Assembly: GCA_002498525.1 (NCBI GenBank)
Contig: DAHR01000019.1
Coordinates: 1-64,000, forward strand
Direction of reading: 5' to 3'
DNA: 64,000 nucleotides
Source: Euryarchaeota archaeon UBA58
GTDB lineage: Archaea > Thermoplasmatota > Poseidoniia > Poseidoniales > Thalassarchaeaceae
Both the position numbers and the translations under genes were made by a program. Every line of letters begins with the position of its first letter. Position 1 is the stretch's first letter. Shown here one piece after another: positions 1 through 8,516 of the stretch. The notes beneath the pieces are model-generated. The model made no database searches. It was not told the origin of the DNA and worked only from the letters and a program-made list of their open reading frames with translations.

Positions 1-288
1 GCAACCTCCTCCAAGCAGTCCTGCCACTGCTCCGAGCAGAAAACCTGCCCTACGTCCAAATCGTCCCATGAATAATGAAACTGGACCCGCCGAAAGCATC
101 GAAGCGAGAAGCATGACCGAGATCGGCAATGTCGCCAATGCTTTGTTGCCGGCAAGAGCGTATCCAGCTAGCCCGCCGAGGATGATATTGATCGATTGTT
201 GTGAACCGAGAATCGCCTGTGCGTAGAACAAGACAGCGACATTTCGCTTAGCTTGGCGATTGTCGACATTGATTTGCACTGTTGTCAT
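1..288 (-). CDS. MFS transporter, N-terminal part (cut by window edge)
   Basis: The reading frame starts at an ATG at 288 and stays open to base 1, giving 96 residues that continue outside the window. A short polar start is followed by three hydrophobic stretches. A positively charged GRFGRR turn lies between the second and third, the usual signature loop of the major facilitator superfamily. The substrate cannot be told from this fragment. It is divergent from the CPBP protease gene, with about 200 bases between them. Confidence 0.7.
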   Translation of the reverse strand, partial: MTTVQINVDNRQAKRNVAVLFYAQAILGSQQSINIILGGLAGYALAGNKALATLPISVMLLASMLSAGPVSLFMGRFGRRAGFLLGAVAGLLGGGC

Positions 289-504
289 TCACTCACCAGT
301 AGAATCTCTCAAAGTTCAGAAAACAATGTCGTATATCTTGGTTGGAGCATTAACGATTGAGAATATATTCCAGATTGGCATAGATTCAGTCATTCCATTT
401 TTCCACACTGCTTCATTCGTCAGTCACCATCATTCGTAAGGCACGGCAATCGAGCCTTAGCCTTTGGTAGAGTGCTAGGTCGCCTCGGGGCGGCACAACG
501 CTCA

Positions 505-1209
505 ATGCAGATACTGAGTATCCTTGCTCTGATGGAGAGGCGTCGGGAATCCATTCTAGCGTTATTGCTGGTTGCCGCGATGCCGACGACTTCGATTGTA
601 TTTGCACTTCAAGTGTCAGATTCAGAATTCTTGACACAGGTTTTTTTCATCTTTGCGAAAATCTGGATAATTGCTATTTCACTTTACTGGCTATATCGGG
701 TGGACAATTCAAAGTTCAGTCTACAAAGAACTCGTGAGGGGGAGAGATCAGGCCTAATCATCGGTTCAGGGATGTTTTTCATCATCCTCGCAACTTACAC
801 GATTCTAGGCGAATCCATAGATATCGAGAAGATGCGTGCTGAGATTAGCTCGACCGGGTTACTAGATCGCAACACATTCCTCATCGGAGTGGTCTATTGG
901 GTCATCTTCAACAGTCTCGTCGAGGAGTTCGTCTTCAGGAAATTCGTCGGTGAGCGGTTGCTTGAACTGACTGGCAGTCAAACCTTGAGTATCATCGGTT
1001 CAGCCGCGATATTCACGCTTCACCACACAGTCGCTCTCAGTTTCTATTTCGTCTGGTGGCAGACTCTTCTCGCCACGATAGGAATCCTCGTCGCTGGTGG
1101 AATCTGGTCGTGGTTGTATCTCAGATATTATTCACTCTCAGCCTGCTGGATCTCCCACGCAATCGCTGACGTGGCCGTCTTCGGGACCGCCTATCTGATA
1201 CTCTTCTGA
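505..1209 (+). CDS. CPBP-family intramembrane metalloprotease
   Basis: This multi-span membrane protein has about six to seven hydrophobic segments. Near residues 130-140 it carries the EExxxR motif (seen as VEEFVFRK), then a histidine in FTLHH, and a late HAIAD motif (HxxxD). These three motifs define the CPBP (CAAX protease and bacteriocin-processing, Abi) family. Members are intramembrane proteases, but the substrate is unknown here. The frame extends upstream to a GTG at 472; ATG at 505 or 532 gives a more usual N-terminus, and 505 is taken as a compromise. It stands alone between the MFS fragment and the transhydrogenase operon. Confidence 0.8.
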   Translation: MQILSILALMERRRESILALLLVAAMPTTSIVFALQVSDSEFLTQVFFIFAKIWIIAISLYWLYRVDNSKFSLQRTREGERSGLIIGSGMFFIILATYTILGESIDIEKMRAEISSTGLLDRNTFLIGVVYWVIFNSLVEEFVFRKFVGERLLELTGSQTLSIIGSAAIFTLHHTVALSFYFVWWQTLLATIGILVAGGIWSWLYLRYYSLSACWISHAIADVAVFGTAYLILF

Positions 1210-1300
1210 GTGGCTTCGTTGACGCGTTTCGGGTGTGGTTGCAGAACTGCGGCATCCGTTTGATTCAATAATCGAGTGCGGGTCGCTCGCTTCATCCTGC

Positions 1301-1317
1301 ATGAGCCATAGGCTCAT
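1301..1317. promoter_or_regulatory. Perfect 7-bp hairpin upstream of pntAA
   Basis: ATGAGCC, then ATA, then GGCTCAT. This is a perfect inverted repeat with a three-base loop that ends 17 bases before the pntAA start codon. No T-run follows, so it is more likely an operator or a 5' leader hairpin than a terminator. Function is inferred only. Confidence 0.35.
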
Positions 1318-1334
1318 CTTGGGCGTGTGATTGT

Positions 1335-2498
1335 ATGAGATTGGGAGTCCTGACAGAACCTGAGGGTGAGAATCGAGTCGCAATCGTTCCGAATTCTGTG
1401 AAGAAACTCGCTAAATCCGGATTTGAAGTCATCGTAGAATCCGGAGCTGGACGACTCGCCGGTCATAGCGATGCTGAGTACGAGTCGATCGGTGCTGCGG
1501 TGGTGACTCGAGACGAGGCGATTGCCGCCCCCCTCATCATTGCAATCGCCCTTCCCGATGTCAACGAATTGACAGAGGGACAGACTGTCGCTTGCGTGGC
1601 CGATCCATTCCGCAATCCAGAAGTCGTGAGAGACTGCCTGAGCGCTGGCATCACACTTCTTTCGATGGACATGATACCTCGGCGCCTCTCTCGTGCCCAG
1701 TCGATGGACGTCAATTCAAGTCAGGACAATCTCGCCGGGTACAAGGCAGTCCTGCTCGGTGCGTCCCACGTCTCCAAGAGCATCCCGATGATGACCACTT
1801 CAGCCGGTACCGTCCGGCCCGCGAAATTCGTCATAATGGGCAGCGGCGTCGCCGGTCTGCAAGCCATCGCCACCGCCAAGCGACTCGGTGCAATCGTTTA
1901 CGCCTCAGATGTACGCAAGTCGGCCGCCGAGCAGATCGAATCGGTCGGAGGCCGATTCATCGAAGTCGAAGGGATGGATGATTTCGAGGATGAATCAGGC
2001 TATGCTAAGCCCCTGACCGCCGAATTCATCCAGAAGGTCAACGACACCGTCTGTGCCGTTGCTCAGGATGCTGACATCATCGTCACCACCGCCAGAATCT
2101 TCGGGCGACCCGCACCAATCACAGTGCCTGCCAGCGCAGTCGCGGACTTCCGAGCTGGCGCAGTCATCGTCGACATGAATGCTGATGTTGGTGGAAATTG
2201 TGAATTGACCCGTGTCGATGAGATCTATACCACTGACAATGGCGTGACCATCGTCGGCACGACCAACCTTCCCGGCACGATGGCCACGACTTCAAGCATG
2301 TTTTATTCCAACAATCTGACTAATTTCATCACCTCCATCTTCAATGAGGGTGAACTCGACATCAGCGAGGATGATGATGTCCTCGTCGGCGCCCCAGATG
2401 GCTCCGACTTCCACATCCCAGGCATGGGTGGCGTGCTCATCTGCATGGCAGGCGAGATCCACCACAAGCAGACTCGCCTCGCGGGGGTGGTGAATTGA
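1335..2498 (+). CDS. pntAA: NAD(P) transhydrogenase subunit alpha part 1 (PntAA)
   Basis: This is the soluble NAD(H)-binding domain I of proton-translocating nicotinamide nucleotide transhydrogenase, which uses the proton gradient to move hydride from NADH to NADP+. The 387 residues start with MRLGVLTEPEGENRVA, the usual alanine-dehydrogenase/PNT N-terminus. The dinucleotide-binding glycine motif GSGVAGLQA is near residue 170, and SDVRKSA follows the next strand. The alpha subunit is split into two genes, as in Rhodospirillum and several archaea. The stop overlaps the next gene's start by four bases, and the three pnt genes form one operon giving the complete enzyme. Confidence 0.95.
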   Translation: MRLGVLTEPEGENRVAIVPNSVKKLAKSGFEVIVESGAGRLAGHSDAEYESIGAAVVTRDEAIAAPLIIAIALPDVNELTEGQTVACVADPFRNPEVVRDCLSAGITLLSMDMIPRRLSRAQSMDVNSSQDNLAGYKAVLLGASHVSKSIPMMTTSAGTVRPAKFVIMGSGVAGLQAIATAKRLGAIVYASDVRKSAAEQIESVGGRFIEVEGMDDFEDESGYAKPLTAEFIQKVNDTVCAVAQDADIIVTTARIFGRPAPITVPASAVADFRAGAVIVDMNADVGGNCELTRVDEIYTTDNGVTIVGTTNLPGTMATTSSMFYSNNLTNFITSIFNEGELDISEDDDVLVGAPDGSDFHIPGMGGVLICMAGEIHHKQTRLAGVVN

Positions 2499-2815
2499 GT
2501 CTCACACTAGCCGCTTTGGTCGGAAGCATCACTGTATTCATCTTGGCAATCTTCCTGGGTTTTGAATTGATCAGCAAGGTTCCTGCAACTCTTCACACCC
2601 CGCTGATGTCGGGTGCGAATGCGATTTCGGGAATCACCATCGTCGGCGCCCTGATTCTCTCCAACGCAGAATTCAACGGCGGAAACCCCGACACTGCGGC
2701 CCTGTTGGCCTTTGTGGCTCTGGTCATGGCCACGATCAATGTGGTCGGCGGCTTCATGGTCACAAATCGCATGCTCGAGATGATTGCTGGCCGTCGCCGA
2801 AAGGGAGGTAAGTGA
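2495..2815 (+). CDS. pntAB: NAD(P) transhydrogenase subunit alpha part 2 (PntAB)
   Basis: This is the small membrane part of the alpha subunit, 106 residues with about three to four transmembrane helices. It contains the conserved segment PLMSGANAISGI between helices, typical of PntAB. Translation starts at a TTG that overlaps the pntAA stop codon (TTGA), indicating coupled translation. It forms the proton channel together with PntB. Confidence 0.93.
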   Translation: MSLTLAALVGSITVFILAIFLGFELISKVPATLHTPLMSGANAISGITIVGALILSNAEFNGGNPDTAALLAFVALVMATINVVGGFMVTNRMLEMIAGRRRKGGK

Positions 2816-4246
2816 ATGGTAGACCCAGTTGTTTGGGACATTGGATACCTCGTATCCGCCTCACTCTTCATTCTTGGAATCAAGAAGCTCTCAAGCCCGA
2901 AAACAGCTCCCGATGGCAATCGGCTCGGCGCCTTGGGTATGTTGCTCGCCGTCCTCGTCACCTTGGCGAAATTGCAGACTGAAGGGGTGATTGGCTGGGA
3001 GTTGATTATCGCTGGACTGGCCGTTGGCGGCATCATTGGTGTGGTGATGGCCACGAGGGTCGAGATGACAGGAATGCCCGAACTCGTAGCTATGTTCAAC
3101 GGCTTCGGAGGAGGCGCTTCCGCTCTCGTCGGCATGTCCGAAGCACTTCGGGCCATTAAATCAGATTCGATACCTGAACTTCCAACTGAGTTCTACGCAA
3201 CTTGGGTCGCAATCGGCCTGACCGCTCTCATCGGCTGGATCACATTGACTGGATCTCTGGTCGCGATGATGAAGTTGAAGGGCGGCTTCACCATTCCACT
3301 CAGTGGCAAGTGGGTGCGCTTCCCCACCTGGGGTCCGATTTGGTTGAATCCAGTCAAGATCTTGCTTCTAGCCAGCGCCTTCTGGCTCATCTGGATGACG
3401 ATTCAAGATCCCGCGAACGAACAATGGATCTATGCCTTGCTGGGCGTCTCCTGTCTTCTGGGAATTCTCTTCGTTCTGCCGATCGGCGGCGCCGATATGC
3501 CCGTAGTCGTCAGTCTGTTGAATTCACTCTCAGGAATCGCCGCCGCTTTCACCGGTTTCGTCATCGGCAACAATGTTCTGATCATCGCCGGCTCGATGGT
3601 CGGCGCAGCAGGACTCGTCTTGACCTTCATCATGTGTAAGGCGATGAATCGTGAGCTGTTCGATGTTCTCTTCAAGTCCTTCGGCAGCTTTGCTGAGACG
3701 GCGACCTTGACGCGTACCAAGGTCGGCAGCGACGCCGAAGAGGTTGCGATGATGATCGATGGTGCACAGAAAGTGATCATCATCCCAGGCTATGGAATGG
3801 CAGTCAGTCAATGTCAGCATCAAGTCAAGGAATTCGCTGACCTCGTCTCCGAGAAATTCGATACCGAGGTCAAATACGCCATCCACCCGGTTGCCGGAAG
3901 GATGCCCGGTCACATGAACGTCCTGCTTGCAGAAGCCAACGTGCCCTATGAGCAGTTGATCGAGATGGACGATATCAATCCCGAGATGCACGAGGCTGAT
4001 GTGGCACTGATCATTGGTGCCAACGACACCACGAATCCGGTCGCACGCAGTGGTGAAGGGCCCCTTGCTGGGATGCCGATCATCAATGCTGATGCCGCGC
4101 GTACCGTGGTCATCATCAAGCGCGGCCTTTCGGTTGGTTACGCTGGAGTCGACAATGATCTGTTCTACATGGACAAGACGATGATGCTCTTCGGTGATGG
4201 CAAGAAGATGATGAACGAACTGAACTCGGCCATCAAGGACCTCTGA
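2816..4246 (+). CDS. pntB: NAD(P) transhydrogenase subunit beta (PntB)
   Basis: The 476 residues comprise an N-terminal membrane domain of about nine helices and a C-terminal soluble NADP(H)-binding domain III. The membrane part includes MFNGFGGGASALVG, and the NADP domain starts at IIPGYGMAVSQCQH near residue 320. GANDTTNPVAR and a late KRGLSVGYAG are the usual NADP-binding signatures. The start abuts the pntAB stop. The gene closes the operon and a strong hairpin follows. The complete enzyme would supply NADPH for biosynthesis or oxidative-stress defence. Confidence 0.96.
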   Translation: MVDPVVWDIGYLVSASLFILGIKKLSSPKTAPDGNRLGALGMLLAVLVTLAKLQTEGVIGWELIIAGLAVGGIIGVVMATRVEMTGMPELVAMFNGFGGGASALVGMSEALRAIKSDSIPELPTEFYATWVAIGLTALIGWITLTGSLVAMMKLKGGFTIPLSGKWVRFPTWGPIWLNPVKILLLASAFWLIWMTIQDPANEQWIYALLGVSCLLGILFVLPIGGADMPVVVSLLNSLSGIAAAFTGFVIGNNVLIIAGSMVGAAGLVLTFIMCKAMNRELFDVLFKSFGSFAETATLTRTKVGSDAEEVAMMIDGAQKVIIIPGYGMAVSQCQHQVKEFADLVSEKFDTEVKYAIHPVAGRMPGHMNVLLAEANVPYEQLIEMDDINPEMHEADVALIIGANDTTNPVARSGEGPLAGMPIINADAARTVVIIKRGLSVGYAGVDNDLFYMDKTMMLFGDGKKMMNELNSAIKDL

Positions 4247-4252
4247 GATGCC

Positions 4253-4271
4253 CGCCTCCCTGAGGGAGGCG
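4253..4271. terminator. Perfect 8-bp hairpin after pntB
   Basis: CGCCTCCC, TGA, GGGAGGCG: a perfect GC-rich inverted repeat with a triloop, six bases after the pntB stop codon. It is well placed to end or stabilise the pnt transcript. There is no T-tract, so the terminator call is an inference from position and stability. Confidence 0.45.
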
Positions 4272-4324
4272 AGCGAGCAACGGTTATGAGACGGTTGATG
4301 GTCGAGGTGAACGTAGGTGGTGCC

Positions 4325-5320
4325 ATGAACATCCGTTCGCCAAGGTTGATGATTGCAGTCTTCCTGATCTGCCTGCTGGCTATTCCAGTCATCGGATTCA
4401 GTCAAGGCCCACCCGCGCTCAATGCAGAGGAAGATCCGACGGTCCGATTCGGTTGCACCTGCCACGGCAATGCTGCCCCCGGAGTTCGAGCGATAGTGAT
4501 GATTACTGGAATTCCGGTGATGTACGAGACGGACCAAGCTTACGAGTTCACCATCAACGTCGCAGATTCTGTGACTCTCTCCGGCTCGGATGGTAACACG
4601 GAGGCTGGATTCCTCTTCTCTTCGAATGCGGTCGGTGATTTCTCCTGGGATGAGAGTCAGAATCTACGAGATGCCGTCGACAACGAGGACGATGTCTCTC
4701 ATTCTGAACCGGGAAGTGGGACTTGGACACTGATTTGGACAGCGCCAGCCGAGGATGTCGGTGCGATTCACTTCTGGCTGGTCGGCAATTCCGTCGATGG
4801 AAGCGGCCTTCCCGATGAAGGAGATTATTGGAATATTCTGACCTTCACGATCAATGCTCCGGGAACCATCGTTTCTGGAGACAGCGATGCGACATTGCAG
4901 ACGAGGACCATCGCTGTTGGTGATTATGACACCTTGTTCCTAGTTGAAGAGAGTGAAGCGGAGAAGAGGGCGGAGGCTCAGAAGAGATTGTCGGACGCCA
5001 TCTTCTCGAAGGGGAATCTGTTCTATTGGACCACATTGACTGCTCTCATCGTCGGCGCGGTCTATCAGAGGGAGATTCTGGAGCGCCGCTACGGTCCCGG
5101 ACCTGAGCATCTGGCGATGGAACTCGCATATCCTCAAGGCATTCGAAGAAGCCTGACCTCGATTATCGCTTTCGTCATCGCAGTCGATTGGACAGCAAAC
5201 GGCTCACAGACCGACTTCTTCATCGGCATCGCTTGGTTCGTCGCCTTCTGGGCTGCATATGGTGTCTATCGGACCTATCGTTCTGCAATGGTAGAGGCGA
5301 CTGTTCCCGACGTGATGTGA
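4325..5320 (+). CDS. Secreted/membrane protein with CxCH motif (choice-of-anchor V / reeler-like)
   Basis: A signal peptide (about residues 5-27) is followed by RFGCTCHGNAAPG and a beta-rich extracellular domain of about 150 residues. Next come a charged linker (EESEAEKRAEAQKR) and two or three transmembrane helices at the C-terminus. The CTCHG block followed by a beta-sandwich resembles the 'choice-of-anchor V' surface proteins, which usually carry CxxCHG; here the spacing is CxCH. A covalent haem is therefore not assured. The start at 4325 is chosen because it has a GGTGG Shine-Dalgarno and a clean signal peptide; the frame opens at 4286. The next gene starts one base after its stop. Confidence 0.55.
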   Translation: MNIRSPRLMIAVFLICLLAIPVIGFSQGPPALNAEEDPTVRFGCTCHGNAAPGVRAIVMITGIPVMYETDQAYEFTINVADSVTLSGSDGNTEAGFLFSSNAVGDFSWDESQNLRDAVDNEDDVSHSEPGSGTWTLIWTAPAEDVGAIHFWLVGNSVDGSGLPDEGDYWNILTFTINAPGTIVSGDSDATLQTRTIAVGDYDTLFLVEESEAEKRAEAQKRLSDAIFSKGNLFYWTTLTALIVGAVYQREILERRYGPGPEHLAMELAYPQGIRRSLTSIIAFVIAVDWTANGSQTDFFIGIAWFVAFWAAYGVYRTYRSAMVEATVPDVM

Positions 5321-5321
5321 G

Positions 5322-6437
5322 ATGTCACATCGGCTTTCGTCCGACCGACTGAGACCGATTGACGAGCACTTATTCGAGTTGCATTCGGTGTTTCGACAGA
5401 GCGCGCTCGCATTATTGGTATCGGCCGCAATCTGGTCGTTCTTCGTCGATGACATGCTGGGACTGTGGACGATGTCACATTCACCTTCTGGGGCCCTCTC
5501 GATCTATGGGCCGTACGATTGGCTGGAGATGCGCTGGACCGCCATCCTGCTGCTCGCGACTCTGACATCTCTGCCCTACTTTTTCTGGTGTCTCCGCCGC
5601 TTCGCCAACGCCGGTTTGCTTGAAAACGAAAAGAATTGGTTGAATTTGTTTCTTGTCGGGAACGCTATTGGCGTTCCCGCGGTTCTGTGGTTCGTCTGGT
5701 TTGCCATGATCCCCGGTTATCTTGAAACCGCTGAAGTTCTCGAGTCTATCGAGGGCGTGACCGCTCACTATGATGCTCGGGAATTGTTCACGTTGGCATC
5801 TGGGATATCGTGGATTCTCGTGGTCGGCGTGATAATGTCATTCGCCCTTGGTTTATCTCAGCTGCTCGGAGTGTTCGGAGCCGATTCGGCTTCGTTCAGA
5901 TGGCGAATCCTCGCGATTGGCGGTGGCGTGTTGGTGCTGACTATGCCGGAGGTTTTCGAGGGACTGCGCGTTTTGATAGCCTTGTCGACGATGGCACTGG
6001 CCGATGGAATCGCTCGAACCACGCCAGTCGCGCCGCTTGGTGCTCGCCGATTCCTCGTCTCCGATTTCAAGGGAATCGATGGCACGATCGAGCGCATCGC
6101 CGTGCTCGATTGCTCTTGCGAGGGTGCCTGCCCCAGTGCTGCGCATGTTCGACTCAGGCCGGGCGTAGCCAGACCGAGGTGTGCAGCACTCTGTCTCGAA
6201 CCCTGTGAGCAGGACAAGATATTGGAATTGGTTAGTCGTTCAGGGCTCACCAGATTGGTCATCACGGGATGCGACGGCTCACCTGTGCCGTCACGATTGA
6301 CCGAATCACTGGCTGAGTCTGATTGTCTGCTGCAAGGAATGGGTTGGCTCGACATTCCTAATGCCTCGAACGAATCTTGGCGTCGTCAGTCCCTAATGAC
6401 TCATTTCTCGCAATTCGAGGACATCGTCGGAAAATGA
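5322..6437 (+). CDS. TatC-like translocase fused to an HdrA N-terminal-like cysteine domain
   Basis: Residues 10-235 look like TatC, the core of the twin-arginine protein translocase. IDEHLFELHSVFRQ at the N-terminus precedes the first helix, a YGPYDWLEMRW periplasmic segment precedes the second, and RFANAGLLENEKNWL fits the TatC 'F..PGL...E' loop; about six helices in all. Residues 255-345 are soluble and carry eight cysteines (264, 266, 270, 287, 291, 295, 317, 335). Their order matches the N-terminal domain of heterodisulfide reductase subunit A: IAVLDCSCEGAC, then CAALCLEPCEQ, then SGLTRLVITGCD. The rest of HdrA is absent. No TatA is in the window. The TatC assignment is moderately sure, the HdrA similarity is by pattern, and the joint role is unknown. 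Confidence 0.7.
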   Translation: MSHRLSSDRLRPIDEHLFELHSVFRQSALALLVSAAIWSFFVDDMLGLWTMSHSPSGALSIYGPYDWLEMRWTAILLLATLTSLPYFFWCLRRFANAGLLENEKNWLNLFLVGNAIGVPAVLWFVWFAMIPGYLETAEVLESIEGVTAHYDARELFTLASGISWILVVGVIMSFALGLSQLLGVFGADSASFRWRILAIGGGVLVLTMPEVFEGLRVLIALSTMALADGIARTTPVAPLGARRFLVSDFKGIDGTIERIAVLDCSCEGACPSAAHVRLRPGVARPRCAALCLEPCEQDKILELVSRSGLTRLVITGCDGSPVPSRLTESLAESDCLLQGMGWLDIPNASNESWRRQSLMTHFSQFEDIVGK

Positions 6438-6456
6438 TGCAAGTAGGTTCGTCAAT

Positions 6457-6477
6457 CCGTTCCCTTCAAGGGAACGG
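6457..6477. terminator. Perfect 8-bp hairpin between tatC-like gene and M6 protease gene
   Basis: CCGTTCCC, loop TTCAA, GGGAACGG. It lies 20 bases after the previous stop and 18 bases before the next start. It could act as an intergenic terminator or mRNA stabiliser; no T-run follows. Confidence 0.4.
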
Positions 6478-6494
6478 GGCTTTCCGCAGAAGTG

Positions 6495-8516
6495 ATGAGA
6501 GGCGGTAGGGTTGTCCTCAGCATCGCCCTTCTTATCGCTGCATTATTCGTCAATATGAATGCGGAATTGGTCGATTCATGGGCCGATCGTCCGGTTGCTG
6601 TACAACAGGATCAAGACTACGAACTGATGACCATCCAATCGACAGAGGAATGGCTCGTTCTGCAGGTCGAATTCCCCGACAATCCCTATTCAACCAGCAA
6701 GGCGACAGGATTACTCGAAGGAGATGGATCTGCCGAGCAGTACATCGAACAGATGACCAATGGCATGACAACTCTCGAAGTGACTCTCTATGAGGAGGTG
6801 TGGACGGCTCCGCACAATGTCAAGCGTTGGGGGGAGGATATCGAAGGAGAACACGATTCCAGTGCAGATGGTTCAGGTGCAGAGGAACTGGTCAGAGATG
6901 TCGTACTCGATCTACTCAGCGGTGAGGATCTCAGTCGATGGGATATCGATGGTGATGGTGTGATCGATCGATTATTGCTTCTGCATTCGGCTCAACCGCA
7001 GGAATCAGGCGGTAATTCGAATTCACTCTGGAGTCATTTCTCTGGTATGCAGGAGAGTCTCGAGATAGGGGAGTGGACGATTGAACACTACACCATAGCC
7101 TCAGTTGATGCTGGCTTGGGTACGGTGGTCCACGAGATGCTGCATCAGATGGGGGCGCTCGACCTCTACGATGTCCATAGTGAACTTCCGAGTAACAACT
7201 GGAACGGCATCGGCGATTGGGGAATCATGGCGAGCGGCAACTGGAATGACGGTGGCGATACTCCTGCGATGCCGTCGGCGGCGACGATGGCTCTGATTGG
7301 AGTCGATAGAGAAGTCCACATTGATGCATCGATGGATGAGACGCATCAACTCTCGCCGATAACCGAGGGAGGATATTCACTGAGGATCGAGATAGCCCCG
7401 GATGAGTGGATATTGGTGACACACAGGGGCGATTCAGGCTTCGACTCCGCACTCCCCGGTCATGGTTTGCTGGTCGAGCAGCAGGACCGGAACAATGGCG
7501 ACGAAGCGAATAATCTCGTCAATACCGACCCCGATACCGCTTGGGTGAAGGTCATTGAGGCAGATGGCGATGCCGCGATGGCGAGAGGACGGGATTCGGG
7601 CGCTCCGGGCGATGTCTTCAGTGAAGACTCGAAATTCGGAGCGGAAGGCATGATCATCCGCGACAGCAGAGGTCGTCTGGTCAGTTGGACGGCGACTGTC
7701 ACTTTCCTGAGCGCCGAGTCGGCGACGATATTCTTCGATTTCCCAGAGACAGCCCCCTCGATAGAGCTTCTGCCGCCTCGCGGCCCTCTGGAAATCATCA
7801 CCGGCGAGGCGGTTCATGCGACGGTGACAGCCAAGAGCTCATGCGATCTGGAGATTGATATACGATCTTCATCAAGTTCCGCAGAATCCTCACCTCGAGT
7901 GATTCCGATACCTGCCGGCGAGAGCATAGTGCCTATTCTGCAAGCGACCGAGATGACGGATGACCTCGGCAATCTTCGTGGAACCGTCGGTTGCGCGGGT
8001 GAGACAGCCTTCGACATAGATCTCGATTGGTATGTCATCGGACACAGATTCTACACCGACCCTCTCGAGGAGGTAATCGCTTGGGACGAAACCTCGACCA
8101 TCTTCCTCTCGCCGAGTTGCTTCGGTTCCGGTCCGCGAACATATTCCATAGTCGTTGAAGGAGCCGCCTCACGCATTGCCAGCGTCCGAACACAGGGTGA
8201 ATTAGCAGCCTGTTCAGAGATTCAACTGGACATCGATCCCGATGGTCTTCTGACTCCTGGAATGGTTGCCAACGGTGAATTGATCTTCGTCGATCAATTC
8301 GGTCTTGAACAGAGGATCCCACTGGTCTTGACCGCCCAATCATCCTTCAACGGTGACAGTCCTCTGGCTTGGTTGAACCACCCCAGTAATTCGATAATGA
8401 TCATCTTGCTGCTGGTCGCGATATCTGTGGTTTCTGGCGGCCGCAGGAGCGCGACAGTCACTCAGGGGAATCCAGACGTTGCTGCAGATGAACCCCCTCA
8501 GCAGTGGCCCGATTGA
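6495..8516 (+). CDS. Secreted M6-family metalloprotease
   Basis: A signal peptide is followed by a zinc protease domain. HEMLHQMGALD gives HExxH plus the third ligand, and GDWGIMASGNWN is the Met-turn typical of M6 (immune inhibitor A) peptidases. An Asp-rich DIDGDGVIDRLL segment lies before the active site and may bind calcium. The remaining roughly 350 residues are beta-rich, and a single transmembrane helix near the C-terminus (IMIILLLVAISVV) anchors it. It probably degrades protein outside the cell, fitting a peptide-scavenging lifestyle. ATG 6495 is preferred to GTG 6492. The 3' end overlaps the convergent SRAP gene by 59 bases. Confidence 0.85.
   Translation: MRGGRVVLSIALLIAALFVNMNAELVDSWADRPVAVQQDQDYELMTIQSTEEWLVLQVEFPDNPYSTSKATGLLEGDGSAEQYIEQMTNGMTTLEVTLYEEVWTAPHNVKRWGEDIEGEHDSSADGSGAEELVRDVVLDLLSGEDLSRWDIDGDGVIDRLLLLHSAQPQESGGNSNSLWSHFSGMQESLEIGEWTIEHYTIASVDAGLGTVVHEMLHQMGALDLYDVHSELPSNNWNGIGDWGIMASGNWNDGGDTPAMPSAATMALIGVDREVHIDASMDETHQLSPITEGGYSLRIEIAPDEWILVTHRGDSGFDSALPGHGLLVEQQDRNNGDEANNLVNTDPDTAWVKVIEADGDAAMARGRDSGAPGDVFSEDSKFGAEGMIIRDSRGRLVSWTATVTFLSAESATIFFDFPETAPSIELLPPRGPLEIITGEAVHATVTAKSSCDLEIDIRSSSSSAESSPRVIPIPAGESIVPILQATEMTDDLGNLRGTVGCAGETAFDIDLDWYVIGHRFYTDPLEEVIAWDETSTIFLSPSCFGSGPRTYSIVVEGAASRIASVRTQGELAACSEIQLDIDPDGLLTPGMVANGELIFVDQFGLEQRIPLVLTAQSSFNGDSPLAWLNHPSNSIMIILLLVAISVVSGGRRSATVTQGNPDVAADEPPQQWPD

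Noticed and set aside
3530..4537. 335-codon open frame on minus opposite pntB
   Set aside because: It is antisense to the highly conserved PntB and has low-complexity His/Asp-rich composition typical of a shadow frame.
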